Both the position numbers and the translations under genes were made by a program. DNA of 64,000 bases from Talpa occidentalis (Eukaryota; Chordata; Mammalia; Eulipotyphla; Talpidae), in contig NW_023601212.1 in the NCBI RefSeq assembly GCF_014898055.3, positions 49,030,329 through 49,094,328 on the forward strand. The letters are read 5' to 3'. Within the stretch, counting starts at the first letter, position 1. Each line of letters begins with the position of its first letter. A model generated the notes under the pieces. It was not told the DNA's origin. It saw only the letters and a list, made by a program, of their open reading frames with translations, and searched no databases. Below are positions 21,987 through 33,398 of this stretch, piece by piece.

Positions 21987-22568
21987 TGTGATATCCATAG
22001 AAAAGGGAGGTTCCAGGTTCCCTGCCCTACCTTAAGGAAGGGTAGAGCCGTGGGCCTCCCTGGTGGTGCAAGGGGTTAAGTTGCAGCACTATGAAGCTGT
22101 CCAGAGGCACCTGGACAGCTTGCTCCTCAGCCTTGGGCTTGTAACAAGGACAAGGGGGACATGGAGGGAGACACTTGAAAGAGACAGAGATATGAGGGCA
22201 ACCTGTGGGGAGGCTGACAATGGCAGCTTTTGTCTTGACTTGCCCTTTGATTTTACTCCTTTCCTTCCAGACTTACCTGGTCCCTCTGCCCCTTTCCTAT
22301 GGGTCCCCAGGAGAAGGTGCCTTAGCCTTGTGGTAGGCTTTTGGGCCTCAGTGGCCTTGCTTCGGGCCAACCCTGTTTGGCTGGGCACTTACCCAGGAGG
22401 GGACGGATAACTTTGGATGCTTCATTTGGAAACTATTATCCTTTCTTCTCTTCTCTCTATTGCACACTAATTGTATTAAAGTTCTTTTTCACTGAAGGTC
22501 TTCTGCACTGAGAGCAGACAGGTTTGGGGGTCCTGGGGTGCTGCTCACACCACCTGCTGACCTGAACA
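21987..22568 (+). mobile_element. LTR, family 1 copy C, opposite orientation, carrying a SINE head
   Basis: Starts TGTGATATCC and the GGGAGGTTCCAGGTTCCCTG block matches the reverse complement of copies A and B; ends CTGACCTGAACA. ATTAAAGTTCTTTTTCACTG at 22474 is the poly(A)-signal region. No clear target duplication; more diverged than A and B. Confidence 0.8.
22052..22104 (+). mobile_element. SINE 5' fragment inside LTR copy C
   Basis: GGGCCTCCCTGGTGGTGCAA through ATGAAGCTGTCC is the SINE head; the rest of the SINE is missing and an inverted copy of its last 11 bases follows. Confidence 0.9.
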
Positions 22569-22569
22569 G

Positions 22570-22790
22570 TTGAATGACTCACACATGTGCCTGGAGCACT
22601 GTGCTGGGCACATTAGGAGAAAGAAAAAGCCCTGTATCTCTGGCAAGGGATTCAATCTGATAGAGAATACGAAATGCAGACAGAAATAGCTACAGCCCAC
22701 AGCACAATGTGCTAAGTGCTATAAGAGAGGTAAAAATCAAGTGCTATCAGAGTTCAAAGGGAGGTGAGATGCTGCAGAAAAAAAAAAAAG
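22570..22790 (+). mobile_element. Ancient mammalian-wide repeat (same family as 25610)
   Basis: GTGCCTGGAGCACTGTGCTG ... ACAATGTGCTAAGTGCTATA ... CAAAGGGAGGTGAG follows the family in order. Confidence 0.5.
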
Positions 22791-23239
22791 GGATGTGCCT
22801 GCTAGAGAGAGCAGCCTGGGAAAGCCTGAGGCAATTGATGTACTAATTTTTTAAGTCTTCAAATATAAGGTCTGTAAAATATTAGATTTAAAGGAGGTAA
22901 ATGTGATTCAGGAAAAAAGATGTTCTGGAAGAATGTATATAATGATCAAGAACAGATAAATGTCCAACATTAGCCAGAGGGGCTAATCAATGTGGAAAGT
23001 TAATCGAACACCAGAAAATCATCCCTATTGTGAACACAGTCATTCACTCAGTCAGCCAGAAAAATTACTATTATGAAATTGAAACTACATTTGCTGCTTA
23101 AATGAGTCTTTTTAGAGATTGAGCTTAGACTGAAAATTGTTCATTAAAGAGTTTGCTTGGATAATGAACTTCAAGTGCTTTTTTTTATTTTTTAGAATCC
23201 TTCAGATTCACTCCCAATCCCAATCCCCAGAGAAAGGTG

Positions 23240-23561
23240 GCATTAGGGGGAGGCAAATGGCCAGATAGTAAATATTTCAGGATTGGCAGTCCTCACAGTT
23301 TCTGTGTCCCCTTCTCAACTCTGCTGTTGTGTGTGAAAACAGCTAGAGATAATATCCGCCTGAATGGGTGTGGTGATGTGACAATAAGATTTGACTCATG
23401 AATACTAAAATTATAACTTTATGAAATGCTCATGTGTCACAAAATATTCTGCTTTTATGCTTTTCAACCATTTGAAAATGTAAGTCATTATAGCTTACTA
23501 GCCTTACAAAAACAGGCAGTGGGTCATAATTAGTCCAGGGCCATAGTTTGCTAACCCCTGG
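23240..23561 (+). mobile_element. hAT-type nonautonomous DNA transposon (MER class)
   Basis: CCAGATAGTAAATATTTCAG, CTCAACTCTGCTGTTGTG, AACAGCTAGAGATAATATCC, TGAATGGGTGTGGTGATGTG, TTACAAAAACAGGCAGTGGG and ATAGTTTGCTAACCCCTGG follow, in order, a common mammalian element ending in the hAT-like CCCCTG. The family name is not certain. Confidence 0.8.
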
Positions 23562-24929
23562 GTTCTGTCAGTCACCCCACTGACAGATGAGAGAAGAAAG
23601 GAGGCTAAGCATATTCTTAAATCAAAAGCAATTCAGTTTGTTAATTTCTATAGAAAGAGAAATAATGAAGCCATAGGAAAAACTGGGACACTTACCCAGT
23701 CTTTATCAACATTATTCACAGCATGAGAACATCATATATTATCTATAAACTTGATTCCCTGGGGCATAACAAGTAAATAACTTCAACTGTGTTTAGCAAG
23801 ATTGGTTTATGGTAAATGAAGCAATTATGGCTGGAATTTATATGTATAATATTTTATTATCTTTCTTAATTTTAATTTATAATGGATGTCTGTCTCTAAG
23901 TTAAAAAGGAAAACATTTTAAATATCTTGTCTTCAATGTGATGAACCACACACAGCTAAATATTTATCAGCACATAAATATTTCAAGAGAAATATGAATA
24001 GTTATTGATGTGTCTCATCTTCATGCTCCGTGGAAGGAGTATTCCACCTCTCTGTGGGTACCAAGATGAAGGTTTAGAAAAATGCCTAAGAATAAAGCAT
24101 TGAAAACCCAACACCCACCCCCACCCCCGGGCCCGCCACACACACATACAGGAATGTCACTTATTTGAAGCTTGAGGATGATATAATAATAAATTTCAAA
24201 GTCATGAGAAACCACAGTTTTATAGCCAGAACAGATAGATATATACTTATTCAAGACCTCCTGCAAGGATTAGAACTAAAAGCATGTATCAAAGAAAAGG
24301 ATCTGCATAGGCTTGATTTTTGATACAATTAAGCCTGAGGAAAAGAGAGCAGGCACATGATCCAAATTCTATGCATGCAAGATAAAACGAGGGTGAACTG
24401 AGTTCACCAAATCTGAGAATGCTTGAACAGCTAGGTCCCATGTTTGGAAGAGCAGAAGAGGTGAGACAACTTCTCATTAAGCAAGTGGTTGTTTATTCCA
24501 TTGTTTGCTTATTTTGTATACAGCAACATAATATGTCACTTATTTATTCCTTGAGTAGCTACAGCTTCTATGATGCATAATGACTCCATTTCAGAAGAAT
24601 GTTTTGAATAAAAACATTCAAAAAAAGATAAAGGAAAAACCCTCCTTATTTCAAAAATGACACAGAAATAATAATTTAAGATGTTAAAAGAAAATCAGGG
24701 TGGCAGATCCCTCATAAGGGAAGGAGGAGCATTTGAGATACAAATCTCAGGTACACCTGAAAGGTACTCTCTGCCCCTATCCCTTTAAGGGACCGCTTAA
24801 AATGCTGGGGAGAGTCTGAAGTCTTTGGCCCTCTCCCAACCCATTTTTTGGTCTCTAAGCCCTGACCTCCCCTGCCTCCATATGCCTCCAGTCATCCAGT
24901 AAGCTTCCTGGAGGTTCCCTAACAGGCCC
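23562..24929. other. No recognised feature
   Basis: AT-rich unique-looking DNA, with a short C-rich block at 24108-24140 (ACCCCCACCCCCGGGCCCGCC). No gene. Confidence 0.5.
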
Positions 24930-25140
24930 TGTCACTTGGGGATTTCACACATTCCTGCTCTGTCCAGAATGCCTTTCACCTTCCTGTCCACGGCATTCCT
25001 ACTTTCTTGTTCTCTCTCACTGATACCTACCCTGAAGGCCCTCCCTCCAAGTCTAGAGTGAGGACTTCCTCTCCCACACTCACCTTTCACTCATTCTCAC
25101 CTCTTGTATTGCACTTCTGACTTGAGCTAGAGAGGATGAC
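24930..25140 (+). mobile_element. L2 3' region
   Basis: CACATTCCTGCTCTGTCCAG ... AATGCCTTTCACCTTCCTGT ... AGTGAGGACTTCCTCTCCCA follows the L2 3' end order (trade word: the C-rich 'TGGAATGCCTTTCC' type block). Confidence 0.6.
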
Positions 25141-25296
25141 CCTGAGGCACTGGCGGATTGCCTGTCATCTCGGTGTCCCTGAGACCTGCACACCTGAGCA
25201 CATTCGTAATTCCACAAACATTTGTCGAATGAATCTCTGGTCACTGAGTCCTCTCATGGCACCAACCTTCCCGACACAGAAAGAATATAGCCTTGA

Positions 25297-25574
25297 CCTC
25301 CCCGGTGGCGCAGTGGTTGAGAGCTGGGTTGCGAATCTGCCCGCAGCCTCTGCAGCGCCGGTTTGATCCCCGGCTGCTCCCCGGCCACCGGAGGAGGGTC
25401 CCACATGGCTCGCAGACCTCTCCTGCCGCCCGCTGCTCCCCTCAGCAGTGTACTTCGGTCCTTCTGCCTGCTCTGTTCCTCACTCTGGCTCTGGTGAATT
25501 CTCTCACCCTCCCGCGCTTCTGACTGTACCCAGTGCTTATATAAATAAATAAATAAATCTTTAAAAAAAAAAAA
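25297..25574 (+). mobile_element. tRNA-derived T+ SINE, GC-rich subtype
   Basis: Exact 17-bp target duplication AAAGAATATAGCCTTGA (25280-25296 and 25575-25591). Contains GCTGCTCCCCGGCCACCGGA, which defines the subtype, and ends TAAATAAATAAATAAATCTTT plus A15. Confidence 0.97.
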
Positions 25575-25609
25575 AAAGAATATAGCCTTGAAATCAGGAT
25601 AGTCAGTAA

Positions 25610-26790
25610 TTTTAACAATTCATTCAGTCAGTCATCATCAGACACTTATTGAGGGCCCACTATGTGCCAGGCACTGTTCTAGAAGCTTGAGATACCTTAG
25701 TGAGTCAACTCTGCCCTGGAAGAGCTCACATTTTACTGATCAACTGTTAATCAATAAACATAACAAATAAGACATAACAGGCTTTGTTCACATCTGACAG
25801 AAAGGGGGAAGATTTACATCGAGTAGGAAAGGAGGCTGAGCTAATGTGAGTTGTTATTTTTAATTATCTTTTAAATTTAATTAATTAATTGTTTTTTAAA
25901 ATCATGTGACAGGAGAGTTGGACCTGTCAAGAGATAATGAAGAGATGGTTACATTGAGCAAAGACTTTGAGAAAAGAGCAATTTGACATGGGGCAGGAAA
26001 GGGAAAGGTATTTCAGACAGAAGGAAAGTTCAGCACAAAGACTCTAAGACCAAAGCAAAGAGGTCAGTTTGGTTGACTGAGAATGAGGTAGAAGAAGGTG
26101 TGTTGGAGGATGGAGTGAGGAAGGAAAGTGGCAGACCATGGAGGCCTCGAAGGCCACTATAACGACTTTCACTGTGACTGAGATAAGAATCCATTAGAGG
26201 ATTGTGCACAAAAAAGCAACATGATCTGACTTAGATTTGGCTTCCATTTTAAAAGGATCATTTTGGCTGTTTTGTGGAGAACTGATTATTGGGGCCAAGA
26301 GTAAATGCAATAACTGAGATGAAAGAAACCAGTGGTTATAACAGGGTTGCAGATAAAAAGTGGCTGGGAGCCTCTCTGGTGGACCAAAGGTTAAGTCACA
26401 GTACTACCACCACAATGGCCTAAGTTGATCCCCGGCCAGGGAGCTAACCCACATATGGTACATATATGCAGCAGACCTCTCCTGTCTCACCCACTGCTCC
26501 CCTCAGCAGCATATTTCAGTAGATCTGCCTGTTCTGCTCCCCACTCTGTCGCTAGTGAATCCTCTCACCCCTGGACCTCTGGCCTGTACCCCAGTTTTCC
26601 TACACAAAAATAAATAAACAAAATCTTTTAAAATAAATAAATAAAAGAAGTGGTTGGTTCTAGTTATATTTGGAAGATAAAGACATCCAGAAACATTTGC
26701 TGACATAAATGGGGTATCCAAAAAGAGAAGGATCAAGCACCAACCCAAGGTTATTAACTTAAGCAACTATAGTAAGAGAAAAACTGAGCA
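25610..26790 (+). mobile_element. Long ancient mammalian-wide repeat, interrupted by a SINE
   Basis: CACTTATTGAGGGCCCACTA, TGTGCCAGGCACTGTTCTAG, GGAAGAGCTCACATTTTACT, GGAGGCCTCGAAGGCCACTA, TTAAAAGGATCATTTTGGCT and AAACATTTGCTGACATAAAT occur in the order of a long element seen widely in mammals. The order continues across the SINE at 26368. Library name not certain. Confidence 0.65.
26368..26642 (+). mobile_element. tRNA-derived T+ SINE copy
   Basis: Head GAGCCTCTCTGGTGGACCAA, B-box region GTTGATCCCC, core CCCCTCAGCAGCATATTTC. Flanked by AAAAGTGGCTGG / AAAAGAAGTGGTTGG. Confidence 0.9.
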
Positions 26791-27432
26791 TTTAGTCTTG
26801 TCTGGGGGCGATACTTCCACTTCACTCACCATCCGACTGTGTGCTAAATATTAAATGAGGTCAATGTGTATGCAGCAGCTTGGCTACATTTTCATGCAGG
26901 AGACAGGGCAGAAAGGAGTGCTATTTAGCTGCCACTATTTCCAGGGGTTAGCCTCTGAGTCTTGCTTCTATTCTACCTCCTCCTCTCACCTCCTAATGTC
27001 CAGAATTACAAGAATGTTCCTGGGTGGCTCACTTGTCCAGAACTAAAGAGACTGTGCAATAGATTTAATGGAAAACCGTTTAATGGCAGTAGAGTTTAAA
27101 GAAGCTCAAATAAAGTGGCTCCATTATTAGAATGATAATGGGGAAGATGATGGTGCTAGTAGTGGTTATAGCACTTGCCTTGGCTGCAGAGTTCATAGAT
27201 CAGGAAAATACTATAAAATCCAAAAGGAGGAGGAAGCCAATGTCAGGATGGCTTTGGTCACATCATGTGAGCTGCTGAACATCTTTTTGAGCTAAAATAA
27301 TTCTGAGGCTATCTGCCAAACTGTATTCAAAAATAGTAAATGTCTTTCATGTCATTGGATGCTTATTACTGGAAAACTTCTGGCAATTGACAACTTCCTT
27401 CCATGTACATGGATGCTGCATTTACATATATT
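26791..27432. other. No recognised feature
   Basis: Unique-looking DNA; no coding signal. Confidence 0.5.
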
Positions 27433-27441
27433 GAGATAGGA

Positions 27442-27700
27442 GGGCCTCCCCAGTGGTGCAGCCGGTTGAGCACAGCACTTTGAGTGCAGTGTTTGTTCGA
27501 TTCCCGGCCGGCCAGGGAGATTCCCACATGGTGTGGCAGATCTCTCCTGCCTCGCCCGCTGCTCCCCTCAGCAGTGTATTTCGGTCCTTCTGTCTGTTCT
27601 GCTCCCTGCTCTGTCTCTCTTGGATTCTCTCACCCTCCCATGCCTCTGGCCTGTACACCAGTGCTTGTATAAATAAATCTTCGAAAAAGAGAGAGAGAGA
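27442..27700 (+). mobile_element. tRNA-derived T+ SINE copy
   Basis: Target duplication GAGATAGGA (27433-27441 and 27701-27709). B box GTTCGATTCCC intact. The tail has been replaced by a (GA)n microsatellite (27687-27703). Confidence 0.93.
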
Positions 27701-27761
27701 GAGATAGGAAACATGATCCATAAATAAAGTTAAGTAATTCTCTACAAAGCCAATTCCTACA

Positions 27762-28028
27762 GGGGCCTCCCTGGTGGCACAAGGGGTTAAATCTCAGCAC
27801 TATGAAGCTATCTGCTAACCCACATGGTGCAGCAGACCTCTCCTGTCTCCCTGCTGCTCCCCTCAGCAGCATATTTCAGTAGATCTGCCTGTTCTGTTCC
27901 CCCACTCTGTGTCTGGTGATTCCTTTCACCACCACCCCACCACCCCACACCTCTGGCCTACACCCCAGCTCTTGTATGCATAAGTAAATAAATCTTTTAA
28001 AAAATTAAATTAAATTAAAAATATAGTG
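27762..28028 (+). mobile_element. tRNA-derived T+ SINE with an internal deletion removing the B box
   Basis: Target duplication AATTCCTACA (27752-27761 and 28029-28038). The sequence jumps from GAAGCTATCTGC to TAACCCACATGGTGC, deleting about 45 bp that includes the B box. Confidence 0.92.
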
Positions 28029-28039
28029 AATTCCTACAA

Positions 28040-28838
28040 TAATGGCTAGCACAGAGTAAGCACTGAAATGTTGGCCCTATTTGGTATCTTGTCAGTTTTG
28101 TGGTTTTTGTAATTTAGTCCAAGTTACTAGATCCCTCCCAATTTTGTAAAGTGATGATAAAGGCTCTTACTAGTTTATAAGACTGCTATCAGGCTAGAGG
28201 GAGGCAAAGTTTGTACATGCCATAGCAGAGGATCCCACAGACGGTTAACAAATAGATAAAATGAATTCCTACAACCCCGCTCTTAGTTTTAAGAATATAT
28301 TAAATGCCTCTGTTTAACCAAAATTTTTGTGTTGCATAATTAAAAAAAATATATTAAAATAATATTTAATGCATTCCTTTTAGTCATTAGGGTCATTTCA
28401 GGTGTTTTCCTCAGTCCTTGGTTAGAATGCACATTTCCAAAGTGTTAGAATAAGAAGTATGAATCTTTACTTTCCCTACCAATGCCAAGCCTGCTTCTCT
28501 TTCAATGTTCTTTACTCATCCACCCTAGACAGGGTAACCTATGAGTTACCCTGGATGACTTTGCCATTATCCACTCAGCAAACAACCAAATAATGAGCTC
28601 TTTTAACTCCTAAATATTTTCAAATACACTCACCCTCCATTCCAAGTACCATCAACTTGGGCAAAGTGACTGACTATCTTCTCTGATTTGAACTCTGTTA
28701 CTGAAAATAGGTACCTAACTAGTAACTATATTTCCATTCTTGTCCTTTACCAATCTATAGTTAAATTTCAATTAAATCATATTGTGAAAGCTGTTATGAT
28801 AACATCCCCTCACTTTAAAAACCATGCAATTTTTTTCT
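28040..28838. other. No recognised feature
   Basis: 28040-28080 has MIR-like GGCTAGCACAGAGTAAGCAC; the rest is unique-looking. Confidence 0.45.
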
Positions 28839-29000
28839 TATTGTTATGTGGGTAAGATAGAACTTCTTTAATGACTTATAAACCTACCTTTCCAGCCTTA
28901 TCTCTCATTCCTCTTCTCCTTGAGCCATCCTGAACTTTCCTTTGTTCTAAAATATCTTGGCTGTCTGATCACCACTCCAGCCCTTGGACAGCGTTGATTC
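28839..29000 (+). mobile_element. L2 3' region fragment
   Basis: AAGATAGAACTTCTTTAATG ... CTACCTTTCCAGCCTTATCT ... CTTGAGCCATCCTGAACTTT follows the L2 3' text. Diverged. Confidence 0.5.
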
Positions 29001-29039
29001 CTCTATGTAAAAAATATTCTATATATTCATTTATTTTTA

Positions 29040-29420
29040 TTTATTCAAGAACTATTATGGAGTAAAGACTTGTTATTTGAATCTAATGTTATAATAGAGA
29101 AGCTACTCCATTCTAGGCACTATTAAATAAATCATTGATGGAACAAGGTATGATTTCTGTTACAACAGAACTCAAGGTCTAGCTTGGGAAGCATGAGATG
29201 AGAGCTATGGCATGGAAAGTATAAGTGATATGGAATTAAATGTCAGGATACCATATCTAACATAGGAAGGAGTCAGTGCAGTTCCCTGAGGAAGTACACT
29301 TGAAGCTCAATTCTGAAGAATGCATAGGTGCTTGTGTGGTAACAGAAGAGTGGGGAAGGAGGAGGCAGTAAAGGGAATGATGGAAGGAATAGTCCAGTGA
29401 CACAGTTAAATGGAAAATAT
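29040..29420 (+). mobile_element. Ancient mammalian-wide repeat (same family as 25610), weak
   Basis: TTTATTCAAGAACTATTATG ... CTAGGCACTATTAAATAAAT ... CAGAACTCAAGGTCTAGCTT keeps the order but is strongly diverged. Confidence 0.4.
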
Positions 29421-29639
29421 ATGAATACTTAGAAAAGAAATCATCTTTCCCTGTTATAAGCATAAGCTATTGGGAACAGATATCTTTCTTCAACAAACTT
29501 TCTTGGTGGCCTAAGTTGCCAAGAAAAAAAAAGTCAGAAATTTCTCATTACCGCTTGCTGATAATTAAGTTCTGATGGCTCCTCCTTTTACAAGTGCCAT
29601 TGCAACTGAAGGAATTAGGAGGCATTTTGGATGAGTGAG

Positions 29640-29770
29640 AGAATCTATCAGGAAGCTGATTCTATCCTAACCAAATGACTTACATCTGGACTTCTGCTTT
29701 GTCATCTGTAAAAAGATAACATTCTCCAGGTAACTTTGCCAGGTAGGATCAAATGAGATAGTGATGCAAA
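29640..29770 (-). mobile_element. MIR element
   Basis: TTCTGCTTTGTCATCTGTAAA and CCAGGTAGGATCAAATGAGA are the reverse complement of MIR landmarks. Confidence 0.55.
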
Positions 29771-30227
29771 AATATAATGTACCACCTTGAGCTTAATGAC
29801 CCTTTCAAGAGGAATTTCAAGGGCATTAAACAATTTGCCATTTTCTGACAGTTCCCTGTCATTTTTCTTACAATTTCTACTTGTAGCATCTACAACAAAT
29901 AGAGAGTCAATTTCATTATCTTTTAAGAGGAACAAAAGTGGATGGTATCTCTTTTCAAAAGGCCCAATGTTTCAAAGCAAAAATATCTTGAAGTGGAAAA
30001 ATCTAGAGAATCCAGTTATTTTGCAATAATAAAAAAACATGCAAGAAAATAAGTAAAAAAATTAAATAACATGACTTCTGCTATAATCAAGGCCCCAAAT
30101 TTCTTTATTTTTTATGGCAAAACTAATCTGATCACTTCTTTCTTATTTTCTGTTTAAACTTGCTATCTTATTTCCCCTGTAGTGGATTTATTGACAAATA
30201 GATAAATATAAATTCAAAAAAATTATT

Positions 30228-30580
30228 CTGAAATTTGTGGTAGATGTGTTAGATATCATTCCTATTTATGTCTATAAGAAACATCAAGAAAAATTATAAA
30301 AAAATTTACATTCCTATTTTTTCTTGATGTTTCTTATAGACATTAATAGGAATGATATCAACTCACCTTTAAATTAAAGGGAAAAATCATTCTAATTTTA
30401 TAAATATTGAGGACTGTACAAGTGCTATTTACAGAGATGGAGAGGGATTTTAATGCTGAATATTTTTTTGTTTACAGTCCTCTTTCTTTGATAAGCAATT
30501 GGATTTCAAAATACATAAGGTCTATTAAAGATATCTAACTTTAAAGTCCTGCTTGAGTCTTCTAACACATCTTCTACCAC
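30228..30580. repeat. Composite inverted repeat
   Basis: 30252-30293 is the reverse complement of 30318-30359 with one mismatch (42-nt arms, 24-nt loop). The part just left of it, 30228-30252, is the reverse complement of 30551-30580 (CTGAAATTTGTGGTAGATGT versus ACATCTTCTACCACAAATTT) with a short indel. So one continuous left arm matches two right segments separated by about 190 bp. Confidence 0.9.
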
Positions 30581-30929
30581 AAATTTCAGGTACCTTTTTA
30601 AAAGTTTATAATTTTATAACATTAATTATTTCTGTATTATGGGAGCGACTTTTTTAAAAAGGCATTTAAAAGGAGAAAATAGTACATGGATCACCGGTTT
30701 CTATAAAGAGAGGGAAGAGCTCTTAAGGAAATGTATATTTAGGAAATTCATTTAGTTGATGGCCAATTTAATTCTAATCTCTGTTAATATATGTTGGAAG
30801 GAAACAAAGTTCATGAAATTATTCAGTCAGAGGGCTAGCGAAAGTTTCTTCCTGCCTTTGATAAAGTGCAAAGGAGACTTTGTAAGAACAATCTGGTATA
30901 TGGTGTTTAAGCCTCAAATCTTCCACCCA

Positions 30930-31050
30930 CTTTCCAAGTCATATAAGACATTTTAAGTCACTTAGTCTCTAAACATTTTTTCTCATTTGTAAGAGGGAGA
31001 GTAAGAGACACAGCCTGTATGAAAAAGTTTTGTAAACCAGAAACTGCCCC
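30930..31050 (-). mobile_element. MIR element fragment
   Basis: TAAGTCACTTAGTCTCTAAA and TTTCTCATTTGTAAGAGGGA match the reverse complement of MIR. Confidence 0.5.
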
Positions 31051-32049
31051 ACAAAAGAAAATTGCATGAGCAATAAACTCAAAGATTTCCAAAAGCTATT
31101 CTACCAAAAAAAAAAAAGTTTAATGTGTATTTTGTGTTCTTGTTCATTTTCCTTTTCACATTTCCTTCATTAGTTATAAGTTCCTTAAAGTTAAACTGAG
31201 CAGATCCTATCCTCTTTTCCATGTTGCTTTCTGGTTTACACTTAACTAATGAACACTCAGAATGCCTTATTGATAGATATTCTCCTTCCTTTCTGAGTTC
31301 CAATATCAAACAAAATAGTCATGAGTTTCAAACAATGCCCTTTTACCTATTCTATGTATAAACCTTCCTATGTCAACCATGCCTACTTCCACATTTTCTG
31401 TCTTCTAAGCTGGAGAATTGGCAAGTCAGCATTGATGTAACAAAAGTTTTTTTTTTATCAATATTAGCAAATTTGTTTAAGCTGAAATCAGAAATCCTTG
31501 TTTCTCAATCTAAACCTGTACCTCTTGCAAAACAAAACAAGCAGAATTAACTGCATTGTTAACCCCAGGAAGAAAAGAGGAGAGCTTGTGAGTCCTTGAT
31601 TCCTAAAGTCAAGAAGTTCCCAAGAAAAGCCCATCCTTACTAGGGCAACTGAGAGGAATAAAGTACATGAACATAAAATGGCAAGACGAAATATGTACAT
31701 AGAGGGAAAGAAGACCATGGGAGAAGACACAACAATCAAAAAAGTGAAAGTAAATATTCCTTTAGATAATTGATGCTATGCCCTACCCTGATGCTTGAAA
31801 AACTCTTTATTAATGGGTAAATTGGCATTAGCATGTAATAAAACACTCTGAAAGGCTGAAAGGCTGATGAGGATGGAATGGCTACCTCTCAGGCTCCTCC
31901 TTGGATCGTATAAATATGCCAACCTGACCTGCCCTCTTCCCAAAACAGTTCTGTATTCCTTTCATAAGATTTTAAACAAGCGGGCCCTGTTCAACGCACC
32001 TTTTTAAGAAAAGAATATTTTTAGTCTAAGTAATTTTGCCCAGTCTTTA
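31051..32049. other. No recognised feature; flank of the CpG island
   Basis: AT-rich intron 1 DNA. GATCGTATAAATATGCC near 31906-31922 is TATA-like but has no supporting context. Confidence 0.45.
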
Positions 32050-32559
32050 CCGGTATGATGTGGCTGTCCTTAAACAGCCCTAGGAGGGCTCACACAACCC
32101 TCTGGCTCCGGGTCAACACGTGTGTCCACAGCCAGTTCCCGTGCGCTCCGCGTTTCAGCACTGCCGCCTCTGGATAGCGCCTTGCTAGCTGCCGGGGTCG
32201 GGGCCTCGCATCCGGTCTCCCGAGCATCCCCAGCACATCGCCCTCTCCGTCTCGTTCCGAATGCCAGAAAAAGCAGCCCCAAATTCTCATCTTTCCTTAA
32301 TGCAAGTATCTAAAGGGACCTCCATGTCCCTCCTTCAGGGTGTAAGCGAGCACACCTCCGTGCCTTTGGGTCCTACAGGAGTAGGCGTGAAGCCGCGTCG
32401 TTTACCCACCCGTGGCCAGAGATCTCTGACAGGCATCCGTCACCCTTCCCCTGTCCCTCCTGAATCCCAAACCAAAAGCCAGGAGCGCCAGCTCACTCCC
32501 TCTCTATCCACGCCCCAAAGCAAGAAACAAACGCTATGCTGCGCCCTCCCTCCCCCTCA

Positions 32560-32560
32560 A

Positions 32561-32629
<69 letters not shown>
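32560..32629. repeat. (CT)n(CA)n compound microsatellite
   Basis: About 13 CT units running straight into about 22 CA units, inside the CpG island on the intron 1 side. Confidence 0.98.
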
Positions 32630-32631
<2 letters not shown>

Positions 32632-33398
32632 GCACGTCGCAAGCCTTCCGGGTGCCACCGTTCCCCAAGCAGAGCACCAGCCAACTTGGGCCCCATCCAT
32701 CAATACCGGCTCGCCAAGGGCCGCCCGCAGCGGCCGCCCCGCCTCCTCCCCATCCTAGGCAGCTGGTCCCAGCAGGGCAGCTCGCGCTGACCAGGGACCC
32801 CTCCCCTTGCACTCAGTCGTCTACCTCGCGGGGAGGGGGTGTTCCACAACCCCCAAACACTTGTCCCCGGGCCACCCGAACCCTCAGCCGAGCCATAAAT
32901 CAATGCTCTTGAAGCTCCAGCCATGTTACCGATGTGTTGTTGGCAAGTGTGTGTTTGTGTATCCGAGGCACATACACTATTTAACTCCTTTGAGCTTTCC
33001 GCCCATCCTAAACAAGCAGCACGTTATTTCTGCTCCCCTCCTCCGTTCTCCGCGCCAGAACCTCTGCACCCATCCGGAGCCAAGTAGCCAAAGCACCGCA
33101 CCTGTGCGAGAAGCTCGACCCCCCGCCTCGCCCAGACGCTCCCCTCCGGCCCCTCCCCTCCCCCCCGCCCGTGGTTCTCGGAGAGCCGGGTCTGGACCGA
33201 AGGAGCGACGCCTCGGGAGCGCAGCCCGCGTCCCCTCCCCGGAGCCGGGAATAGAGGGGCAGCCCCCCCTTGGGCCGGATCCGCCGACTCACCCCTTCGG
33301 AGCAGCACACGCCTTCCAGCTCAGGCGCCGGGAAAACACAGGTGCCGGGAAAAGGAGAGCGGCGGAAGCAGCCTCGGAGGGTGGGCGGGAGGACTCAC

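Larger units (their letters stand above)
1..33398 (-). other. NMNAT2: NMNAT2 intron 1 (5' portion, incomplete)
   Basis: Everything left of the exon 1 donor is intron 1 on the minus strand. No second exon is visible: I looked for the continuation of the family sequence after QMF (expected to begin with E completed by the split codon) and did not see it. The content is SINEs, L1, L2, MIR, LTRs and simple repeats, listed separately. Confidence 0.85.

Noticed and set aside
31906..31922. TATA box (TATAAATA) as an NMNAT2 promoter
   Set aside because: It lies about 1.5 kb inside intron 1, outside the island, without an exon after it.
32493..32812. Open frames rich in His-Thr or Cys-Val next to the CpG island
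   Set aside because: Translations of the CT/CA microsatellite.
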